DNA from: Actinomycetota bacterium
Lineage (GTDB): Bacteria; Actinomycetota; Acidimicrobiia; IMCC26256; PALSA-610
Direction of reading: 5' to 3'
Assembly (NCBI GenBank): GCA_005779345.1
Contig: SXJQ01000045.1
Coordinates: forward strand, 1 to 22,170
DNA: 22,170 nt
Both the position numbers and the translations under genes were made by a program. Position 1 is the first letter of the stretch. The number at the start of each line of letters is the position of its first letter. This document shows positions 14,949-21,949 of the stretch, one piece after another. Below the pieces are notes generated by a model, which did not search any database, was not told the origin of the DNA, and saw nothing but the letters and a program-made list of their open reading frames with translations.

Positions 14949-15911
14949 ATGTCGATCACGATGCTGCCGGACCCCGTCTGCCTCCGCCCCGCCACCGACG
15001 AACGGCTTCGCGCCGACGGCCGACCGGTGCCCGCGTTCCGCGAGGAGCTCCGACGTATCCCGTCGGTGCGCAATGCCGTGTCGGTCGCGTCGTGTTGGGC
15101 CCAGACGATCGGCATCGCCGTGGGTGCCGTCTGGATCGACCACCCGGTCGCGTGGGTCGCGGCGTTCCTGCTGATGGGGCGCGCGCACGCCCAACTCGCC
15201 GCACTCATGCACGAGGCCGCGCACCGCATGCTGTTCGCCGACCGGCGCGTCAACGACTTCGTCGGGCGTTGGATCGTCGGCTTCCCGAGCTTCACGCCGA
15301 TCGACTCGTACCGCCGCGGTCACATGGCGCATCACCGCGAGGAGTTCGGCCCGAACGAGCCCGACATCGCGCTGTACCGCGGGTACCCGATCACCCGAGC
15401 CAGCTTCCGCCGCAAGCTCGTGCGCGACGCGACCGGTCGAACCGGTTGGAAGCTGTTCCTCGGCCTCTTCCGTGCGGTACGCGCGGACGATCCGACGGTG
15501 CGGTTCCAGGCGCGCGCGATCGTCGCGACCCAACTCGTGATGATCGCCGCGGGGTTCGTGCTCGGGCACCCGTGGCTGTGGCTGCTGCTGTGGTTCGGGC
15601 CCTACCTCACGGTGTGGCGCGTCATCAACCGGCTGCGCTCGATCGCCGAGCACGGCGGCATGCAGCGATCCGAGGACCGGCGCAACACGACCCATTCCGT
15701 GCGACAGTCGTGGGCACCGCGGTTCGCGCTCGTGCCGTACTGGATCGGCTGGCACCTCGCCCACCACGTCGACTCCGGCGTGCCGATGCGTCACCTTCCC
15801 CGCTACCACCGCGCGCTGGTCGCATCGGGGTACGTGTCGGACGGGCTCGAGTACCCGAGCTACCGCGCGTTGTGGCGCCGCCTCGCGTCGCGCCCCGCAT
15901 CCGCCGGCTGA
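14949..15911 (+). CDS. Fatty acid desaturase family membrane protein
   Basis: The 320-aa protein has the three histidine boxes of membrane di-iron desaturases/hydroxylases: HEAAH (88-92), HMAHH (125-129) and HLAHH (269-273). The last is followed by the GVP...LPRYH segment common in fatty acid desaturases. Hydrophobic stretches at about 44-62, 66-86, 104-116 and 188-222 are the membrane segments. It should use O2 and an electron donor to desaturate or hydroxylate a lipid acyl chain or related lipid; carotenoid or sterol-type substrates cannot be excluded. No ferredoxin or reductase gene is adjacent. An in-frame ATG at 14961 is an alternative start. It converges on the amidase gene with 10 nt between. 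Confidence 0.9.
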   Translation: MSITMLPDPVCLRPATDERLRADGRPVPAFREELRRIPSVRNAVSVASCWAQTIGIAVGAVWIDHPVAWVAAFLLMGRAHAQLAALMHEAAHRMLFADRRVNDFVGRWIVGFPSFTPIDSYRRGHMAHHREEFGPNEPDIALYRGYPITRASFRRKLVRDATGRTGWKLFLGLFRAVRADDPTVRFQARAIVATQLVMIAAGFVLGHPWLWLLLWFGPYLTVWRVINRLRSIAEHGGMQRSEDRRNTTHSVRQSWAPRFALVPYWIGWHLAHHVDSGVPMRHLPRYHRALVASGYVSDGLEYPSYRALWRRLASRPASAG

Positions 15912-15921
15912 GTCGGAACGC

Positions 15922-17331
15922 TCAGGCGCCGGCGATCGGCGGGCGACGCCCGGCGAAGCCGAGTGTCGATTCGGCCGCCGCGACGATCGCCATCAGCGCG
16001 AGGTCGGCGCAGCGCGGTGCGACGAACTGAATGCCGATCGGCAACTCGGCACCCTCGTCGTCGCACACGAACCCTGCCGTCGTCACCGCCGCGGGCGACC
16101 GCGTCAGATTGAACGGCAGCGTGTAATCGGCCGCCCAGCTCGGCCCGTACGGGCTCGGCTCCCGATGCCGCGGCGGGATCGTCGCCATACCCGGCGTCAC
16201 GAGCACGTCGGCGCGCTCGAACAGGCGCGCCAGATCGAGACCGGCTCGGTGCGCGCCCTCTTCGCTGTCGAGGAGCACATCGATGTCGGTCACCTTCTCG
16301 CCGAGGTCTGCCGAATAGAGCGCAGCCGGGAGGAAGCGGGCGCCGAAGGTCTCCCGCCCGCCGCCCGCGATTGCGGTGCGCCACGAGCCGCGCGCGGCTC
16401 GCAATCCCCACGCGACCACCGGGCGTTGGTCGAACACCCGCTCGACGACCTCGATCACGGCACCTTGTGCCTCGAGGGTGCGCAGCGCGGCCTCGCACAC
16501 CGCCAGCACGTCGGGGTCGGGCCGCGCGTAGCCGAGTGTCGGCGACCAGGCGATCCGTACGCCGGCGAGCGAACCCGCGGCTGCCGCTTCGACGAACGAC
16601 CCGGGGAGATCGAAGCTCAACAGGTCGCGGTTCGATACTCCCTTCACGACATCGAGCGCGATGGCGATCTCGCCGAACGTCCGCGCCATCGGGCCACGCG
16701 CCGAGAACGCGCCCCACGCGCCGTAGCCGTCGTCGCCGACGGGGACGACGCCGTGCGTCGTCTTGAACCCCGACAGACCGCACACCTCGCTCGGGATGCG
16801 GATCGAGCCGCCGCCGTCGGATCCCGTGCACAGCGGCACGATCCCGGCCGCGACCGCCGCCGCGCTGCCACCCGAACTCCCGCCGGCCGTGCGGTGCAGT
16901 GCCCACGGGTTGCGGGTCGGTCCGTGGAGCAGATTGTCGGTCTCGGCATGGAAGCCATAGGCCGGGGTGTTCGTCTTGCCGACGACGATCGCGCCGGCCG
17001 CGACGAGGCGCGCCACCTCGATGCTGTCTTCGGTTGCGGGAGGGTCGTCGGCGTGCGCCGGATCGCCGTGACTGGTGAGGTAGCCGGCGGCGGCCTCGAG
17101 GTCCTTCACCCCGATCGGGACGCCGGCGAGTGGTCCGGCCGGCTCCCCGGCAGCGAGACGCCCGTCGAGCGCCGCCGCGGCCGCGAGCGACCGCTCGGGG
17201 TCGACGGCGCAGAAGGCATTGAGCCCCACGTCGACGGTCGCGATCCGGTCGAGCGCTCCCTGCACCGATTCGACGACGGACATCGAGCCCGATCGGACGG
17301 CCTCGACGGTGGCGGCGATGTCCCTGCTCAC
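15922..17331 (-). CDS. Amidase signature family enzyme
   Basis: The 469-aa protein has the full amidase-signature triad: Lys76 in PIGVKDLE, cis-Ser152 in GGSSGGSAAA, and nucleophile Ser176 in GSDGGGSIRIPS. It hydrolyses a carboxamide to acid and ammonia or amine. A GatA role is unlikely because no gatB or gatC is adjacent. The GTG at 17331 is chosen because GGGAGGA lies 6 nt upstream, and the open frame beyond it (to 17652) is Arg/Ser/Pro-rich and crosses the next gene's coding sequence. No secretion signal is present. The substrate is unknown; nitrile-pathway, aryl-acylamide and amino-acid amide roles are all possible. Confidence 0.92.
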   Translation of the reverse strand: MSRDIAATVEAVRSGSMSVVESVQGALDRIATVDVGLNAFCAVDPERSLAAAAALDGRLAAGEPAGPLAGVPIGVKDLEAAAGYLTSHGDPAHADDPPATEDSIEVARLVAAGAIVVGKTNTPAYGFHAETDNLLHGPTRNPWALHRTAGGSSGGSAAAVAAGIVPLCTGSDGGGSIRIPSEVCGLSGFKTTHGVVPVGDDGYGAWGAFSARGPMARTFGEIAIALDVVKGVSNRDLLSFDLPGSFVEAAAAGSLAGVRIAWSPTLGYARPDPDVLAVCEAALRTLEAQGAVIEVVERVFDQRPVVAWGLRAARGSWRTAIAGGGRETFGARFLPAALYSADLGEKVTDIDVLLDSEEGAHRAGLDLARLFERADVLVTPGMATIPPRHREPSPYGPSWAADYTLPFNLTRSPAAVTTAGFVCDDEGAELPIGIQFVAPRCADLALMAIVAAAESTLGFAGRRPPIAGA

Positions 17332-17418
17332 GTGGTTCCTCCCGGTGCGGCTCGAGCGTTCGACGGGCCGAATTGTGACAGGTTCGCCGCCCCGCCCGGG
17401 ACCCCTCGCTGCGTCTTC

Positions 17419-17424
17419 TAGAAT
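17419..17424 (+). promoter_or_regulatory. Candidate -10 box (TAGAAT) in the amidase / small-protein divergent gap
   Basis: The 199-bp gap 17332-17530 contains TAGAAT, inside the palindrome TTCTAGAA. If used on the plus strand it would give a leader of about 100 nt to the 63-aa gene. No clear -35 is seen. Confidence 0.25.
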
Positions 17425-17530
17425 GGTCGGGCGTCCTCCTCTGCGAATCGGGCCTTTCGCCCTCCTGTTCGGGGCGGCGAGCGATGGCAGGGGCCGAGGG
17501 CCCGCGTGGTTGTGTCGAGGCAGGTGAGCG

Positions 17531-17722
17531 GTGGCCAGGAAAGGTCGAGCGCGACGGTTCCGTGAAGCGCGCCAACTCAAACAGCGCGACGACGGGCTGT
17601 TCCAGGAGTCGGAGAACCGGTCCCTGGCCGATGCCGAGGAGTCCGCGGGCACCGACGACGACGAGTTCGACGACGACTTCGACGACGTCGACGACGACGA
17701 GTACGACCCGCTGGATCACTGA
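17531..17722 (+). CDS. Small charge-segregated hypothetical protein (63 aa)
   Basis: The 63-aa protein begins MARKGRARRFREARQLKQR, a strongly basic N-terminus, and ends in an acidic tail (about 41-60) dominated by Asp with a few Glu, Phe and Tyr. A ribosome binding site AGGTGA lies 4 nt before the GTG. The tail is encoded by a GAC-rich stretch at about 17655-17705. I recognise no family. The charge split suggests binding to nucleic acid or to a basic partner, but this is a guess. It is bounded by the amidase (divergent) and an SDR (convergent). The good ribosome binding site and the GC pattern support a real gene, but it remains short. Confidence 0.62.
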   Translation: MARKGRARRFREARQLKQRDDGLFQESENRSLADAEESAGTDDDEFDDDFDDVDDDEYDPLDH

Positions 17723-17729
17723 CCCTGTT

Positions 17730-17779
17730 AGGCAGGCCCGATCAGGCAGGCCCGATCAGGCAGGCCCGATCAGGCAGGC
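17730..17779. repeat. 14-bp tandem repeat, 3.6 copies
   Basis: The unit aggcaggcccgatc is repeated exactly three times (17730-17771), followed by 8 bases of a fourth copy. It fills the gap between the convergent 63-aa gene and the SDR gene, and the SDR stop codon (17770-17772) lies at the junction of units three and four. There are no spacers, so it is not a CRISPR. It could vary in copy number by slippage without changing either protein. Confidence 0.93.
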
Positions 17780-18549
17780 ATCGCCAGGCCGCCGTCGATC
17801 ACGAGCGTCTGACCGGTGCAGTAGCGGGCTTCGTCGCTCGCGAAGAACACGCAGGCGCCGGCGAGATCTTCGGGTTCCAGGGTCGATTTCATCGCGGTGC
17901 CTGCGGTCATCTCCTGGATGAAGAAGTCGGGCACGATCTTCTTGGTCGCCTCGGTCATGGTGATGCCCGGGGCGATGCAGTTGACCGTGATGCCCCAGCG
18001 GCCGAGTTGGGCGGCCATGAACTTGGTGAGGCCGACGACGCCCCACTTCGTGATCGAGTAGCTGAAGTTGCCGAGGCCGGTGAACTCGTCGCCGAACGCG
18101 GGGAACGAATACGCGTAGGCGGCGCCGCTGCTCTGGTTCACGATGCGCCCGTACCCCTGCTTCGCCATCGGGAACGCGGCGGCCTTGCCCATGAGCCAGG
18201 CGCCGTGCTGGTTCACCGCGGTGACCCGCTGGAGGTACTCGTAGCTCGGGTCGAAGTTGTCGATGTCGTAGTAGAGCGCGGCATTGTTCACGAGGATGTG
18301 CACGGTGCCGAAACGCTCCACGGTCGCGTCGACGCACGCCTGTGCCGAGGCCTCGTCGCTGATGTCGGTCCGCTGGAAGATCACGTCACCGTGACCGCTG
18401 AGCCGCTCCATCGCGGCGGTCGCGCGCGCCTCGTCGATCTCGGCGACGACGACCTTGGCGCCCTCGGCGAGGAACCGTTCTGCGTACGCGAGGCCGATGC
18501 CCTGCCCCGCGCCCGTGATGATCGCGACCTTGTCCTGCAGTCGACCCAT
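17770..18549 (-). CDS. Short-chain dehydrogenase/reductase
   Basis: The 259-aa classical SDR has TGAGQGIG (12-19), NNAA at 88-91 in place of the usual NNAG, Ser140/Ser141, and Tyr164 with Lys168 in YSITK. The C-terminal IDGGLAMPA is typical of fabG-like SDRs. It is an NAD(P)-dependent alcohol/ketone oxidoreductase in the cytosol. GGGGAGGGG lies about 7 nt before the ATG at 18549. It is divergent from the SDR-thiolase pair across a 101-bp gap with an inverted repeat, suggesting shared control and a shared pathway, possibly oxidation of a hydroxy-acyl or steroid-like substrate. Residues about 144-160 form a longer insert before the active-site Tyr than in minimal SDRs. Confidence 0.93.
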   Translation of the reverse strand: MGRLQDKVAIITGAGQGIGLAYAERFLAEGAKVVVAEIDEARATAAMERLSGHGDVIFQRTDISDEASAQACVDATVERFGTVHILVNNAALYYDIDNFDPSYEYLQRVTAVNQHGAWLMGKAAAFPMAKQGYGRIVNQSSGAAYAYSFPAFGDEFTGLGNFSYSITKWGVVGLTKFMAAQLGRWGITVNCIAPGITMTEATKKIVPDFFIQEMTAGTAMKSTLEPEDLAGACVFFASDEARYCTGQTLVIDGGLAMPA

Positions 18550-18602
18550 GATCGGTCCCCTCCCCGCGGGCGTCTTGGCGTGGCCGCGCGGCGCGTTGTT
18601 AC

Positions 18603-18620
18603 CCTGACACCACTGTCAGG
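18603..18620. promoter_or_regulatory. Candidate operator: perfect inverted repeat CCTGACA-ccac-TGTCAGG
   Basis: Seven-base arms with a 4-base spacer lie in the 101-bp gap between two divergent SDR genes, 30 nt before the ATG at 18651. Symmetric sites of this size are typical of TetR-family regulators that control acyl-CoA and lipid catabolism genes in actinobacteria. No regulator gene is adjacent, so the protein that binds it is unknown. Confidence 0.55.
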
Positions 18621-18650
18621 TTTCGCGCAACCTCCGAGGGAGAATCGAAC

Positions 18651-19589
18651 ATGGGCATGCTCGACGGGAAGGTCGCGGTCGTCACCGGTTCCGGAAACGG
18701 GGTCGGTCGCGGCGAGGCGGTGATGCTCGCCGACCACGGGGCCAAGGTCGTCGTGAACGACCTCGGCGGGTCGGTAGCCGGTGGCGACGCCGGCGACCAG
18801 CGCGCGGCTGACGCGGTCGTCGAGGTGATCAAGAGTCGCGGCGGCGAGGCGGTCGCGAACTACGACTCGGTCGCCGACTTCGACGGGGCCGCGAACATCG
18901 TCACGACCGCGCTCGACGCGTTCGGGCGCCTCGACAACCTCGTGAACAACGCGGGGGTGCTGCGCGACAAGATGATGTTCTCGATGAGCCCCGAAGACTT
19001 CGATGCCGTCGTCAAGGTCCACATGTACGGCACCTTCAACACGATGCGGCACGCCTCGGAGCACTGGCGGAACGAGAGCAAGGAGGGCCGCCAGCCCCGC
19101 GCTTCGATCATCAACACCGTCAGCAGTGCAGGGCTCCAGGGTCAGGCGAGCCAGATCAACTACGGAGCGGCCAAGGCCGGCATCGCCGCGATGACCGTCA
19201 TCGCGAGCCTCGAACTCGCCCGCTACGGCGTGCGCGCGAACTGCGTCGGTCCCGGCGGGTTCACGCGCATGGTCGCGATGGCCATGAAGGACATCGAGGT
19301 GAAGAACCCCGAGGACTACACGGAGTTCGACGCGATGAACCCGGGGAACTCCGCGCCGGCGGTCGTGTACCTGGCATCCGACGAGAGCCTGCACGTGACC
19401 GGTCAGGTGCTGCGCCTCGTCGGCAACAACCTTGCCGTGTATCAGCCGTGGGAAATGGGCGAGCAGTTCCTCGCGACCGACAAGGCGGGGAACGCCGCGC
19501 AGTGGAACCCCATCGACATCGGACGCATCCTCAACCGCTACCACTTCCGTTCGCAGAACCCGGGCATCGATGCACAACGCCGGGCCTGA
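18651..19589 (+). CDS. SDR, (3R)-hydroxyacyl-CoA dehydrogenase / 17-beta-HSD type 4-like
   Basis: The 312-aa SDR has TGSGNGVG (12-19), VVVNDLGG at 33-40, NNAG (99-102), the VLRDKMMFSMSPEDFD segment, Ser158/Ser159, and Tyr171 with Lys175. The NDLGG strand end and the LRDK(M/S) segment are typical of the dehydrogenase part of peroxisomal multifunctional enzyme 2 and its bacterial relatives, which oxidise 3-hydroxyacyl-CoA esters. The tail (about 250-312) is longer than in FabG. GAGGGAGA lies about 7 nt before the ATG. The gene overlaps the thiolase-like gene by 20 bp, so the two are co-translated and probably act in sequence on an acyl-CoA. A steroid or branched-chain substrate is plausible but not shown. 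Confidence 0.9.
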   Translation: MGMLDGKVAVVTGSGNGVGRGEAVMLADHGAKVVVNDLGGSVAGGDAGDQRAADAVVEVIKSRGGEAVANYDSVADFDGAANIVTTALDAFGRLDNLVNNAGVLRDKMMFSMSPEDFDAVVKVHMYGTFNTMRHASEHWRNESKEGRQPRASIINTVSSAGLQGQASQINYGAAKAGIAAMTVIASLELARYGVRANCVGPGGFTRMVAMAMKDIEVKNPEDYTEFDAMNPGNSAPAVVYLASDESLHVTGQVLRLVGNNLAVYQPWEMGEQFLATDKAGNAAQWNPIDIGRILNRYHFRSQNPGIDAQRRA

Positions 19590-20733
19590 GGCGCGGGTCG
19601 CGATCGTCGGAGCCGCGTTGTCCGACATCGGACGCGTCGACGACAAGTCGGCATGGGAGCTGCACTTCCAGGCTGCGGCGCGCGCGGTCGCCGATGCCGG
19701 ATTGACCCGCGCCGACATCGACGGAATCGGTGGCGGAGCGATCGGCAACCTCGCGCCGATCGAGCTCGCGGAGTACCTCGGCATCAAACCGACGTGGGTC
19801 GACGGCACCGTCACGGGCGGATCGATGTGGATCTTCCAGCTCCAACATGCCGTCGAGGCGATCAGAGCCGGTCATGCCGAGACGATCCTGCTCGTGTACG
19901 GCTCGACCGCGCGCGCCGACCTGAAGGCGGGGCGTCGGGGCACGTCGAATCTGAGCTTCGGCGCGCGCGGTCCGGTGCAGTTCGACGCGCCGTTCGGCCA
20001 CACCCTCATCAGCAAATACGCGATGGCAGCGACGCGGCACATGCACGAGTTCGGGACCACGATCGACCAACTCGCCGAGATCGCCGTGAGCACACGCTTC
20101 AACGCGAGCCACAACCCCGAGGCGTATTACCGCGATCCGATCACCCGCGACGACGTGCACGACAGCCGCATGATGGCGACCCCGCTCACGAAGCTGCATT
20201 GCTGTATCCGCAGCGACGGCGGCGGCGCGGTCGTCGTCACGAGCGCGGCGCGGGCGCGTGACTGCGCGAAGGCGCCGATCTGGGTGCTCGGAACCGGTCA
20301 GGCGACGAGTCACACCACCATGACCGACTGGGACGACTTCACCGAATCACCCGCGGTTCATTCGGGGCGTCGCGCCTTCGCGGAAGCCGGGATCACCCCG
20401 GCCGACATCGACCTGTGCGAGATCTACGACGCGTTCACGCCGATGGTGTTGTTGTCGCTCGAGGCGCTCGGGTTCTGCGCCAAGGGCGAAGGCGGCCCGT
20501 TCGTCGAAGACGGTCGCCTCCGTCTCGGCGGCGCACTGCCCACGAACACCGACGGTGGCGGCCTCTCGCACTGCCATCCGGGGATGCGCGGCATGTTCCT
20601 CATGGTCGAGGCAGTCCGCCAGCTTCGCGGCGAGGCGATCGGTCGGCAGGTTGCCGACGCGCGCCTCGCGTGCGTCAACGGGACGGGCGGTTGGTGGAGT
20701 TCGGCGGCGACGGCGATTCTCGGCGTCGACTGA
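19570..20733 (+). CDS. Thiolase-like protein of the SCP2/Ltp2 type, nucleophile Cys absent
   Basis: The 387-aa thiolase-fold protein starts at ATG 19570, inside the end of the SDR gene. CEIYDAF (283-289), LGFCAKGEGGPFV (300-312), LPTNTDGGGLSHCHPG (323-338) and CVNGTGGWWS (368-377) are landmarks of the lipid-transfer-protein-like (SCP2/Ltp) thiolases. Where normal thiolases carry the acyl-accepting Cys, this protein reads TVTGGSMW (80-87), with no Cys. The same feature occurs in Ltp2-type retro-aldolases of steroid side-chain degradation, which cleave a beta-hydroxy-acyl-CoA without forming an acyl enzyme. Those need an OB-fold/DUF35 partner, and none is in this window. Function is therefore thiolase-like C-C cleavage or a non-catalytic relative. 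The 3' end overlaps the convergent acyltransferase gene by 59 bp. Confidence 0.87.
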   Translation: MHNAGPEARVAIVGAALSDIGRVDDKSAWELHFQAAARAVADAGLTRADIDGIGGGAIGNLAPIELAEYLGIKPTWVDGTVTGGSMWIFQLQHAVEAIRAGHAETILLVYGSTARADLKAGRRGTSNLSFGARGPVQFDAPFGHTLISKYAMAATRHMHEFGTTIDQLAEIAVSTRFNASHNPEAYYRDPITRDDVHDSRMMATPLTKLHCCIRSDGGGAVVVTSAARARDCAKAPIWVLGTGQATSHTTMTDWDDFTESPAVHSGRRAFAEAGITPADIDLCEIYDAFTPMVLLSLEALGFCAKGEGGPFVEDGRLRLGGALPTNTDGGGLSHCHPGMRGMFLMVEAVRQLRGEAIGRQVADARLACVNGTGGWWSSAATAILGVD

Positions 20734-21949
20734 GCACTGCTCCCCACCGCTGCGCCGGGCGCTCGATCACGAGGTACGACGCGCCCGCGATCGCGAGCGA
20801 GACCGCGAGCGCGAGCACACCGTCGCGCCAGCCTTCCCACCACTGCAGCGGTCGACCGAACCGCGCGAGTGCCTCGACCGGAATCGGATAGCCGCGCCAC
20901 GGATCGGTCCGGCCCTGCACCCACTCCCACCACCGCAACACGGTGGAGTGCCAGAGGTAGAAGCCATAGCTCACGGCCCCGACCGCGACCACAGCCCTGA
21001 ACTCGAGCGCGCGCAGTAGGTACGAGCGCTTCGACGGCCCGAACACCGCAGGTGCGACGACGGCGACGGCGACCACAGCCTGGAGGTACCCCTGCCACAC
21101 GTGTTCCGCGCCCGCGCCGCGCAGGAGCGAGAGTTGACCGGGGGCATCGGCCGCCAGCCCACGGGCGAGCAGCACGTACACCAGCGCCGCGAAGCCCCAC
21201 CACAGACCCGGCCGACGAAACGCACGGCGTAAGCGCTCGGCGAACGCGGGGCGACGCGTCGACTCACAGACCAGAACGGCGAGCAGCATCCCGGCGCCGA
21301 GCGTCGTGAGCGGCCGCAGCGCGACGTGCACGAATCGGTTGGCCTCGGCGCCGTTCCAGCACCAGAACTCCCCGGCCAGCCCCGCGGCAACGAGCAGCAC
21401 CGCTCCGACGAGCTCGCCGAGCACGCGTCCCGACGCCGAGCAGCGGCGCATCGCCCACGCCCACCCCGGCAGGAACAGATAGAAGGTGACCTCGATCGTG
21501 AGGGTCCACGAGATGTGAATCGGCTCGAAGAACCAACCGTGGGTGAGCGTCGCCCACTGCACGAACCGCACGGGCGTGTCGGGGCCGCGGAAGCCGTCGA
21601 AGACGTCGAGGTAGTCGAGTCCGCCGGTGGCCATCGCGACGACGAGGAACACGAGCCACGCCGGATAGATCCGCAGGGCGCGTCGAGTCCAGAACGACCG
21701 AGTTCGCGGCGGCTTCGATCCGCCGAGATGCGCCGCGACGAACGGTCGATAGAGCAAGAACCCCGACAGCACGAAGAAGATCTCGACCCCGACGTCGAGA
21801 TGGCGCGCGTAGAGGACGAAGTTCTGCGTCGTGTCGCGCACCTGCGGCGAGACCTGGGTGAGGTGGAACACGAACACCGACAACGCCGCGACCGCGCGCA
21901 ACCCGTCGAGTCCCGCGGTGCGCGGACCAGGCGATGCCTCGTCGCTCAT
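20675..21949 (-). CDS. Acyltransferase 3 family integral membrane protein
   Basis: The 424-aa protein opens with AGLDGLRAVAALSVFVFHL, containing the R-x10-H motif (Arg18, His29) of acyltransferase-3/OafA-type enzymes. Then come FFVLSGFLLYRPF (about 60-72), around ten membrane segments, and the C-terminal SYGFYLWHSTVLRWW and SYLVIERPAQ segments. Such enzymes O-acylate cell-envelope sugars, lipids or secondary metabolites using cytoplasmic acyl-CoA. The ATG at 21949 overlaps the stop of the upstream paralogue (ATGA), so the two are co-translated; the frame further upstream lies inside that paralogue in another frame. The C-terminal 20 residues are polar Ser/Pro/Arg and overlap the thiolase-like gene on the other strand. 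The acceptor molecule is unknown. Confidence 0.92.
   Translation of the reverse strand: MSDEASPGPRTAGLDGLRAVAALSVFVFHLTQVSPQVRDTTQNFVLYARHLDVGVEIFFVLSGFLLYRPFVAAHLGGSKPPRTRSFWTRRALRIYPAWLVFLVVAMATGGLDYLDVFDGFRGPDTPVRFVQWATLTHGWFFEPIHISWTLTIEVTFYLFLPGWAWAMRRCSASGRVLGELVGAVLLVAAGLAGEFWCWNGAEANRFVHVALRPLTTLGAGMLLAVLVCESTRRPAFAERLRRAFRRPGLWWGFAALVYVLLARGLAADAPGQLSLLRGAGAEHVWQGYLQAVVAVAVVAPAVFGPSKRSYLLRALEFRAVVAVGAVSYGFYLWHSTVLRWWEWVQGRTDPWRGYPIPVEALARFGRPLQWWEGWRDGVLALAVSLAIAGASYLVIERPAQRWGAVLSRRRESPSPPNSTNRPSR

Noticed and set aside
17372..17386. Second copy of the SDR-gap operator near attgtgacaggttcg
   Set aside because: Only a few bases resemble one arm of the inverted repeat and there is no matching second arm.
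17332..17652. N-terminal extension of the amidase by 107 residues
   Set aside because: The extension is Arg/Ser/Pro-rich, crosses the 63-aa gene antisense, and a strong ribosome binding site precedes GTG 17331.
17730..17779. CRISPR array
   Set aside because: The 14-bp units are directly adjacent with no spacers and no cas genes are present.
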